From the NCBI GenBank assembly GCA_030146365.1, contig JASLBU010000088.1, positions 1 to 30,160 on the forward strand: a stretch of 30,160 nucleotides of DNA. Reading direction: 5' to 3'. Of this stretch, positions 24,141-30,160 are shown piece by piece (positions within the stretch are counted from its first letter, which is position 1; each line of letters opens with the position of its first letter). The notes under the pieces are model-generated. The model made no database searches. It was not told where the DNA came from and saw nothing but the letters and a program-made list of their open reading frames with translations. Source of the stretch: Candidatus Limnocylindria bacterium. Lineage in GTDB: Bacteria > Chloroflexota > Limnocylindria > QHBO01. The position numbers and the translations under genes were made by a program.

Positions 24141-25954
24141 GCGAGCGCGCGGTCGCCGACGCCATCCGCGACGGCCTGGGCGCACCGGCGCTCGTGCGGC
24201 TCCAGTCCCTTCGCCGCCGCCTGTGGTGGCGGCGTGCCGTGCGGGTGGGGCTCATCGTGGTGGCCGCCATCGCCGTGGCGCTCGCCGCGGTTCAGCTGCT
24301 TGCCCGGGCATTCCCGCTCGAGGCGGCCCCGTGGATCCGCATCGGCGTGATCGCGCTCGGCATCGTCGCGTGGGTCGCCATCAGCATTCGGCGCCGACCG
24401 GGACTCGTCGAGGCCGCGCGCCGGACGGACGACGAGCTCGGCCTCCGCGAGCGGCTGGGGACGGCTCTCGAGCTCGCGCGGTCCGCGACCGGTGACCCGC
24501 TTGTGGAGCGCCAGCTGGCCGATGCGCGGGCGCGCCTGAATGCCGTCGATATGCGCCGGGCCTTCCGGCCGTCCCTCGCCCGGCGTCCCCTGGCCATCGC
24601 CGGCGTGGGCATGGCCATGACGCTGCTGCTCGTCGCCTGGCCCAACCCGCAGGATGAGCTCATCGATCAGCGGCGGGCGGCTCGTGCGGCCGCCGAACGG
24701 GTGGCGGAGGAGGTCGAGGAGGTTGCCGAGGAGATCGGCGAGGAGAACGTCGAGAATCCTGACGAGCGGCGCGAAGCGCTGGAGCGCGAGCTTCGGGAGC
24801 TGGGCCGCAAGCTGCGCGAGGAAGGACAGGATCGGGAGGCCACCCTGGCCCGCATCGGCTCCGTGCAGGAGGAGCTGTCCCGCCAGACGGATCCGCAGGC
24901 GGCGGAGCGCGACGCCGGCCTCACCCAGCTGGCTCGATCGGTCTCACGCGCCGCCACGGGCGACGAGGAGGCAAACTCCGAGGGCGATCCCGAGCAGGCG
25001 GCCGGCGATCTCGAGGAGCTCGCGGCGGAGGCCGACGCGCTGACCCCCGAAGAGTCCGGCGCACGGGCCGATGCGTTGCGGCAGGCCGCGCAGGCGGGAG
25101 CTGCTTCCCAGCCGCAGGCGGCACAGGCGCTCGCCGATGCGGCTGACGCCCTCGATGCCGCCGCGCGGAGCGGATCGGAGGAGGACCTCGAGGCCGCGCG
25201 CGATGCGCTCGAGCGTGCCGCGCAGGCGATGCGGGGCGCAGAGCGGGATCGCCAGCTGCAGCGAGACGTCTCGCGGGCGCAGTCGGCGCTCCAGGAGGGA
25301 GCCCGACAGGTGGCACGCGCCGGACAGCCGAGCGGCACGTCGGGGCAGCCGGGCGCCTCCGGAGCGCCTGCGGCTTCCGGCGGGCAGCCGGGTGGGTCCG
25401 GGCAGCCGGGGTCATCTGGGCGGGCGGGGTCATCTGGCCAACCCGGATCAGCCGGGCAGCCGGGCAGCGGGAACAAGCCGGGCAGCAGGAACCAGCCCGG
25501 CTCCGGGAACCAGCCTGGCAGCGGGAACCAGCCCGGCAGCGGGAACCAGCCTGGTTCGGGCAACCAGCCGGGCAGCGGCAGCGGCGTGGGTGCGGGCGGC
25601 ACGAACGTACGACGGATCCCAGGCGGCGGACTCCGCACCGGCGGCTTCGACGGTCCGACCCGCGGCAACGAGGGCTTCGAGGTCGACGGCGAGCAGGGTG
25701 TCCTGTCCGACTTCGACCGACTGGGGCGTCCGGGTGACCCCGACTTCATCGCCGGCAGCGGAGGCAACGGTGGCACCGATCAGACGGGCAGCGGCTCGGG
25801 CGTCGGCTTCGACAACGACTCGATCGTTCCCTACCGGTCCGTGTACGACGTCTACAACGACTATGCACAGTCCGCGCTGGACCGGCAGCAGGTGCCGATC
25901 ACGCTGAAGGACTTCGTTCGCGACTACTTCTCCCGCCTAGAACCAACGGAGTGA
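24137..25954 (+). CDS. Membrane coiled-coil protein with G-S-x-N-Q-P repeat linker
   Basis: The 605-aa protein has three hydrophobic segments (~35-57, 66-83, 151-168). A long Ala/Glu/Arg/Gln coiled-coil region at ~172-430 follows, then a Gly/Ser/Pro-rich linker, and a compact C-terminal segment (~570-605) containing VPYRSVYDVYNDY and LKDFVRDYFSRLEP. The linker starts as degenerate G-Q-P-G-S units and ends in six 18-bp DNA repeats at 25463-25570. The organisation suggests a membrane base, a rod and a tethered end module that could dock to MoxR or the VWA proteins. The last segment looks the most conserved. The family is not one I can name with certainty; DUF4175-like proteins have a similar plan. 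It overlaps the permease gene by 4 bp and moxR by 4 bp. Confidence 0.78.
   Translation: MSERAVADAIRDGLGAPALVRLQSLRRRLWWRRAVRVGLIVVAAIAVALAAVQLLARAFPLEAAPWIRIGVIALGIVAWVAISIRRRPGLVEAARRTDDELGLRERLGTALELARSATGDPLVERQLADARARLNAVDMRRAFRPSLARRPLAIAGVGMAMTLLLVAWPNPQDELIDQRRAARAAAERVAEEVEEVAEEIGEENVENPDERREALERELRELGRKLREEGQDREATLARIGSVQEELSRQTDPQAAERDAGLTQLARSVSRAATGDEEANSEGDPEQAAGDLEELAAEADALTPEESGARADALRQAAQAGAASQPQAAQALADAADALDAAARSGSEEDLEAARDALERAAQAMRGAERDRQLQRDVSRAQSALQEGARQVARAGQPSGTSGQPGASGAPAASGGQPGGSGQPGSSGRAGSSGQPGSAGQPGSGNKPGSRNQPGSGNQPGSGNQPGSGNQPGSGNQPGSGSGVGAGGTNVRRIPGGGLRTGGFDGPTRGNEGFEVDGEQGVLSDFDRLGRPGDPDFIAGSGGNGGTDQTGSGSGVGFDNDSIVPYRSVYDVYNDYAQSALDRQQVPITLKDFVRDYFSRLEPTE
25463..25570 (+). 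repeat. Six tandem 18-bp coding repeats (G-S-G-N-Q-P)
   Basis: Units start at 25463, 25481, 25499, 25517, 25535 and 25553, of the form GGCAGCGGGAACCAGCCC. They encode GSGNKP, GSRNQP and four GSGNQP. Codons vary at third positions (GGC/GGT, AGC/TCC/TCG), so selection on the peptide is likely. Looser G-Q-P-G units extend upstream to about 25321. Confidence 0.9.
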
Positions 25955-26988
25955 GCGCCGAGCCGATGACCGATCCGACCTCGACAAGCACCAGCACGGC
26001 CGCGGAGGGCATGACCGCGGAGCGGTTCTCCGAGCTGGCCGCCTCGATCGAGCGCGAAGTCGGCAGCTTCATCGTCGGCCAGCAGCAGCTGGTGCGGCAG
26101 ACGCTGATCAGCCTGCTCGCCGGGTCCCACGCGCTCCTGGAGGGCGTGCCGGGGCTGGGCAAGACGATGCTGGTGCGCTCGATGGCCGAGGCGCTCGACC
26201 TGGGCTTCAGCCGCGTCCAGTTCACGCCCGACCTCATGCCGGCCGACATCATCGGCACGAACATCATCGTCGAGGAGGGCGGCGAGCGACGGTTCCGCTT
26301 TCAGCAGGGCCCGATCTTCTCGAACCTCGTGCTCGCCGACGAGATCAACCGGGCGACCCCCAAGACGCAGTCGGCGCTCCTCGAGGCGATGCAGGAGCAT
26401 CGGGTGACCGTCGCCAAGCAGCAGTACACGCTGTCGGAGCCCTTCTTCGTGCTGGCGACCCAGAACCCGCTGGAGATGGAGGGCACCTATCCCCTTCCGG
26501 AGGCGCAGCTCGACCGCTTCTTCTTCAAGATCGACGTGCCGTTCCCGTCCGAGGAGGACCTCGTTCGAATCATGGAGCGCACCACCGGCGTCGAGCAGCC
26601 GACGATCGGCAAGGGCGCCACCGGCGCTGAGGTGCTGGGGATGCAGCGCCTCGCGCGCGACGTCCCGATCGCCTCGCACGTGATGGCGTACGCCATCCGG
26701 ATCCTGCGCGCGACGCATCCCGACACCGGACGAGTGCCCGAGATCGTCAAGACCTACGTCCGCTACGGCGCCTCCCCGCGCGGCGCGCAGGCCATGGTGC
26801 TCGGCGCGAAGATCCATGCCCTGCTCGACGGCCGGTTCAACGTCGCCTACGCCGACGTGCAGGCAGTCGCCGCTCCGGCGCTCCGGCATCGGGTCATCCT
26901 CAACTTCGAGGGCGAGGCGGAGGGCATCAGCACCGATTCGGTGGTGCGCGCCATCATCGCCGAGACGCCGACCGAGCCCGCCGAGTAG
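25951..26988 (+). CDS. moxR: MoxR-family AAA+ ATPase
   Basis: MoxR ATPases act as chaperone-like machines on VWA-domain partners. The 345-aa protein has Walker A GVPGLGKT (65-72), the VQFTPDLMPADIIG segment, Walker B LVLADEINRATPKTQ (127-140), sensor 1 in LATQNP, and the YPLPEAQLDRF arginine-finger block. The lid contains YVRYGASPRGAQAM. All ATPase elements are intact. GTG 25951 overlaps the upstream stop in GTGA; ATG 25966 is the alternative. The first ~20 residues are a Thr/Ser-rich, probably flexible extension. Downstream DUF58 and VWA genes complete the classic MoxR cluster. Confidence 0.93.
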   Translation: MSAEPMTDPTSTSTSTAAEGMTAERFSELAASIEREVGSFIVGQQQLVRQTLISLLAGSHALLEGVPGLGKTMLVRSMAEALDLGFSRVQFTPDLMPADIIGTNIIVEEGGERRFRFQQGPIFSNLVLADEINRATPKTQSALLEAMQEHRVTVAKQQYTLSEPFFVLATQNPLEMEGTYPLPEAQLDRFFFKIDVPFPSEEDLVRIMERTTGVEQPTIGKGATGAEVLGMQRLARDVPIASHVMAYAIRILRATHPDTGRVPEIVKTYVRYGASPRGAQAMVLGAKIHALLDGRFNVAYADVQAVAAPALRHRVILNFEGEAEGISTDSVVRAIIAETPTEPAE

Positions 26989-26999
26989 CGTGGGCCCCG

Positions 27000-27026
27000 C
27001 GACCGCATATCGCGGATATGCGGTCG
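27000..27026. repeat. Perfect 12-bp inverted repeat between moxR and the DUF58 gene
   Basis: CGACCGCATATC, GCG, GATATGCGGTCG. It occupies over half of the only non-overlapping junction (48 nt) in the operon. There is no T tract, so it is not a standard terminator. It could be an RNA stability or processing stem, an attenuator, or a protein-binding palindrome. Confidence 0.6.
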
Positions 27027-27036
27027 GCCACCCAGC

Positions 27037-27927
27037 ATGACCGCCACCTCCCGAGGCCCGTTCTTCGACGAGGCGTTCCTCCGCCGCCTCGAGCAGCTCG
27101 AGCTCGCCAGCCGGCGCCTGACGGCCGGACGGATGAAGGGTGAGCGGCGCAGCGTGCGCCGGGGGCAGAGCGTCGAGTTCGCGGACTACCGAACCTACGC
27201 CGCCGGCGACGACCTCCGCCAGCTCGACTGGAATGCCTACGCTCGCCTCGAGCGGCTCTTTGTGAAGCTCTTCGTCGAAGAGGAGGACGTGACCGTGCAC
27301 ATCCTCGTCGATGCATCGCGCAGCATGAGCTTCGGGGAGCCGAACAAGCTGGATGCGGCGCGGCGGGCGGCCGCCGCGCTGGGCTACCTGGGACTGGCGA
27401 GCATGGACCGGGTGAGCGCCGCATTCCTGGGGGATGGAGCCTCGAGCTCCATGCGGCCGATCCGCGGCAAGCGGCGCGCATTCGACCTCTTCACGTTCCT
27501 CTCGCAGGAGCGAACCGAGCGGACGACGGGGCTTTCCTCGGCGGTCCGAGCCTACGCGTCACGGATGCGCGGCAGTGGCCCGCTCCTGCTCATCAGCGAC
27601 CTCATGGATCCCGGCTACCTCGACGCGCTGCGGGACCTGGCGGGGACCCGTTCTCAACTCTCCGTGCTCCACCTCCTGGCTCCCGAGGAGCTGGACCCCG
27701 AGGTGCCGCCGGACGCGCGGCTGGTCGACAGCGAGTCCGGCCACGCGGTGGAGGTCTCGGGCGACGACGACCTGGTCGAGCGGTACCGCGCCCGGCTGGC
27801 GGAGTGGCAGGCGGAGATCGGCACCTTCGTCGCCCGGCGCGGCGGTGCGTACGTGCCGGTCCGCAGCGACATCGACCTGGCCGATCTGCTGTTCGACGTC
27901 CTGCGGCGCCGGCGGGTGGTCGAGTGA
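27037..27927 (+). CDS. DUF58 family protein with VWA-like metal site
   Basis: The 296-aa soluble protein carries the DUF58 signature RRGQSVEFADYRTYAAGDDLRQ and then LDWNAYARLERLFVKLF (residues ~41-79). A von Willebrand A-like segment follows, with D92-x-S94-x-S96 (ILVDASRSMS), the start of a MIDAS. DUF58 proteins are encoded with MoxR and VWA proteins in many bacteria and are thought to work as their partners. No membrane segment is present. ATG 27037 has no obvious Shine-Dalgarno and sits 11 nt after the inverted repeat, so its translation could depend on the stem. The stop overlaps the next GTG in GTGA. Confidence 0.9.
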   Translation: MTATSRGPFFDEAFLRRLEQLELASRRLTAGRMKGERRSVRRGQSVEFADYRTYAAGDDLRQLDWNAYARLERLFVKLFVEEEDVTVHILVDASRSMSFGEPNKLDAARRAAAALGYLGLASMDRVSAAFLGDGASSSMRPIRGKRRAFDLFTFLSQERTERTTGLSSAVRAYASRMRGSGPLLLISDLMDPGYLDALRDLAGTRSQLSVLHLLAPEELDPEVPPDARLVDSESGHAVEVSGDDDLVERYRARLAEWQAEIGTFVARRGGAYVPVRSDIDLADLLFDVLRRRRVVE

Positions 27928-29882
27928 TCGCTCCTCTGGCGCTGATCGGCCTGCTGGCGCTGCCGGTCATCGTCGCCTTCTACATGCTCCGCCTGCGACG
28001 GCGGGACTACCCGGTCGGGTCCACCTTCCTGTGGCAGCAGCTGGTGCGCGACGTCGAGGCGAACGCCCCGTGGCAGCGGCTGCGCTTCAGCTGGCTGCTG
28101 CTGCTCCAGCTCCTCATCGCCTCCGTCGTCGTACTGGCGGCGGCCCGCCCGTTCTCCGCCGCCCAGACGGATCTCGCGGCCAACGTCGTGCTCATCGTCG
28201 ACACCAGCGCGTCGATGGCGACGCGGGCCGATGGCGAGGACCGCATGGAGGCGGCGCGCGCCCGCGCCCGGGAGGTGGTGGGCCGGCTGCCGCAGGGCGG
28301 GCGAGTCACCGTCGTGGCCGCGGCGGACACCGCCGACGTCCTGGTCAGCGAGACCGACGACCGGGCCGCGGCGCTGGAGGTTATCGACACGATCGGCGCC
28401 ACGCAGGTGCCCGGCGACCTGACCGACGCGTTCGCCCTCTCCTCCGCCCTCGCGGCGAGAGACGACGACTCGACGGTCGTCGTCGTGACGGACGCGTCCG
28501 GCGACGTGCTCCCCGAGGTCGGCGTCGGCGCCCCCGTGATCGTGGAGCGAGTGGGCGCGACAGACGCGAACCAGGCGATCGCGGCGCTCTCCGCGCTGCG
28601 GCGCGCGGGCGGTGCGCAGCTCGACCTCTTCGTGGCGGTCACCAACCCCAGCGGAGCCGAGGCGGTCCGCCGCCTCGAGGTCCACGCGGACGGCGAGCTG
28701 GTCGACGCGCGCGAGCTGCGGATCCCGGCCGGGCAGCGATCCGAGGCGCTCATCAGCACCGTTCCGGCGGGCGCGACGATCGTCGAGGCACGCCTGGCCG
28801 GAGCGGATGCCCTGGCGACCGACGACCGCGCCTTCGCCATCGTGCCAGCCGAGGAGACGACCCGGACCCTGCTGGTCGGGGACGAGAACGCGTACCTCGA
28901 GAGCGCGCTGGCCCTGCTGCCGCGTCTGGAGCTCTACGCCGTCGGCGAGGACGGGTTCGCCGATGCCGTCGAGGAAGCTGAGGAGGCCGGGACTCCGTAC
29001 GGTCTCTACGTGTACGACGGCGTGATCCCGGCCGACCGGCCGGATGCGCCCGGCCTCTACCTGGACCCTCCGTCCGACGGCCCGTTCGGGACGGTGGAGG
29101 GACGCGTCGAGGGGCCGGTGATCGACCGGCCGGACCCCGACGACCCGATCCTGCGGTTCGTGGACCTGTCGTCGGTCCACATCGGCCGTGCGCGCGACGT
29201 CACGCTTGCAGATGGCATGCGCGTGGTGGTCGGGACGCGGGCCGACGCCCCACTGGTCGCCGTCGGCGAGATCGACCGACAGCGCGTCGCGCTGATGGCG
29301 TTCGACCTGGCCGAATCCGACCTGCCGCTGCAGATCGCCTTCCCGCTCCTCATGAGCAACCTGGTCGACCACCTGCTGCCTCTCGGCGAGGGCCTCCTCC
29401 CGTCGTCGATGCGCCTGGGTGAGGCGATCGCGGTGCCGGTGCCGCCCGGCGTCGACCGGGTCACGGCCACGCTCGACGGGGCGGGCGGGTCCGTGGGGCC
29501 AGCGGCCGCCGATGTCCCGGTCGTCGGTGGCACGGCGACGATCCCCGGCGCCGACGCCGTCGGCCTCAGGAAGATCACCGCGGTCAGCGAGGACGAGACC
29601 CTGGACGGCTCGATCCTGGGCGAGACGGCCATCAACCTGTTCTCCGCCGACGAGTCGGACGTCTCCCCCGGCGACCCCGCCCGGCTGGTGGAGATGGGCC
29701 GCGTCGCCGCCAATGGGGAGGGTGCCGGCCAGCCGACCAGGGCCGAGTGGTGGTGGCCGCTCGCGCTCGCCGCGGTGCTCCTGCTCGCCGCGGAGTGGCT
29801 CCTCTTCCACCGCCCGACGCGTCGGAGCCTCCGGCGGATCGTCGCCGGGCGTGCGCCGGCATTCGGCGGGCGAGCGCGATGA
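27924..29882 (+). CDS. BatA-like VWA membrane protein
   Basis: From GTG 27924 the product has 652 aa. The N-terminal BatA/aerotolerance-type domain has two membrane helices (4-22 and ~57-75) around a cytoplasmic loop with RRRDYPVGSTFLW. A VWA domain begins at VVLIVDTSASMATR with MIDAS residues D93, S95 and S97, with TVVVVTDASG farther on. A beta-rich middle and GATase-like portion spans ~220-560. A C-terminal helix (WWWPLALAAVLLLAAEWLLF) is followed by a basic tail. The topology puts the VWA and middle domains on one side of the membrane and both termini at it. The start overlaps the DUF58 stop and the end overlaps the next gene, each by 4 bp. Confidence 0.87.
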   Translation: MIAPLALIGLLALPVIVAFYMLRLRRRDYPVGSTFLWQQLVRDVEANAPWQRLRFSWLLLLQLLIASVVVLAAARPFSAAQTDLAANVVLIVDTSASMATRADGEDRMEAARARAREVVGRLPQGGRVTVVAAADTADVLVSETDDRAAALEVIDTIGATQVPGDLTDAFALSSALAARDDDSTVVVVTDASGDVLPEVGVGAPVIVERVGATDANQAIAALSALRRAGGAQLDLFVAVTNPSGAEAVRRLEVHADGELVDARELRIPAGQRSEALISTVPAGATIVEARLAGADALATDDRAFAIVPAEETTRTLLVGDENAYLESALALLPRLELYAVGEDGFADAVEEAEEAGTPYGLYVYDGVIPADRPDAPGLYLDPPSDGPFGTVEGRVEGPVIDRPDPDDPILRFVDLSSVHIGRARDVTLADGMRVVVGTRADAPLVAVGEIDRQRVALMAFDLAESDLPLQIAFPLLMSNLVDHLLPLGEGLLPSSMRLGEAIAVPVPPGVDRVTATLDGAGGSVGPAAADVPVVGGTATIPGADAVGLRKITAVSEDETLDGSILGETAINLFSADESDVSPGDPARLVEMGRVAANGEGAGQPTRAEWWWPLALAAVLLLAAEWLLFHRPTRRSLRRIVAGRAPAFGGRAR

Positions 29883-30160
29883 CCTTCCCGGTCGGCTTCT
29901 CAGATCCCGCGTGGCTATGGCTCCTGGCCCCGGCGCTGGCCATCGTGGTCGTCGGGTGGGCGGGCGCGTCGCGGACGCTTCCCCCCGGGCGGCGCATCGC
30001 CTCGCTCGCCATCCGCACCCTGCTCGTCACCTGCCTGGTGCTGTCGCTCGCCGGGGCGCGACTGGCGTTGCCGGCCGACCGGCTCAGCGTCGTCTTCCTG
30101 CTCGATGCCTCGGCGTCCATGCTCCATGCCAGCCGCGAGGAGCTGACCGAGTGGGCGCGC
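29879..30160 (+). CDS. Second VWA membrane protein, cut by the window end
   Basis: ATG 29879 overlaps the upstream stop in ATGA, and the frame is open to the window edge (94 codons). The visible part has a first hydrophobic stretch (PAWLWLLAPALAIVVVGWAG, ~10-29) and a second (~42-62, LAIRTLLVTCLVLSLAGARL). A VWA strand follows, VVFLLDASASM, with a DxSxS metal motif. This is the BatA/BatB-like start, so the operon has two VWA proteins in a row. The rest lies outside the window. Confidence 0.8.
   Translation, partial: MTFPVGFSDPAWLWLLAPALAIVVVGWAGASRTLPPGRRIASLAIRTLLVTCLVLSLAGARLALPADRLSVVFLLDASASMLHASREELTEWAR

Overview
The window is a GC-rich bacterial chromosome segment. There is no phage, plasmid, IS element or CRISPR signal. 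Very high GC, many GTG starts, 4-bp ATGA/GTGA gene overlaps, a fused 2-oxoacid dehydrogenase E1 and a DUF1015 protein beside queG suggest a Chloroflexota bacterium, perhaps the Limnocylindria/Ellin6529 side. That placement is inference from gene content, not a phylogeny.

Layout. (1) 1-3195, plus: the end of a fused E1 dehydrogenase, a FabD-like acyltransferase with altered active-site positions, and an AlkA-type DNA glycosylase, overlapping by 1 and 4 bp. (2) 3336-4242: a minus-strand tRNA-Arg(UCU), then a stand-alone receiver-domain response regulator and a small helical protein. (3) 4330-9684, mostly minus: a secreted GH43 glycosidase, a 113-aa unknown, a monomeric sarcosine oxidase, a 57-aa zinc-ribbon protein on the plus strand, a decayed glycosyltransferase fragment, and a secreted trypsin-like protease with a strong terminator. 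(4) 9685-14129: a looser region with two roughly 470-nt gaps, a DUF2795/hemerythrin fusion followed by an Ala-rich membrane protein, a VOC protein, a methyltransferase and tRNA-Glu(CUC). (5) 14231-19463, minus: one operon reading histidine kinase, QueG, DUF1015, alpha/beta-hydrolase-fold protein. The last protein lacks its nucleophilic serine. (6) 19604-30160, plus: a tightly overlapping operon of at least eight genes that runs off the window.

The last operon is the best candidate for an undescribed system. In order it encodes a large exported membrane-anchored protein, an ABC ATPase, an ABC-2 permease, a membrane coiled-coil protein with a Gly/Ser/Asn/Gln/Pro repeat linker, a MoxR AAA+ ATPase, a DUF58 protein, a BatA-like VWA protein and a second VWA membrane protein. 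MoxR-DUF58-VWA clusters are a known theme. Here they are translationally coupled to a complete ABC-2 module and two large unknown membrane proteins, which suggests one envelope machine with two ATPases. The only break in the coupling is a 48-nt gap between moxR and the DUF58 gene, and that gap carries a perfect 12-bp inverted repeat.

Smaller signals include candidate leaderless promoters 6 nt before three start codons, a perfect inverted repeat in the divergent kinase/operon promoter region, and one perfect DnaA box.
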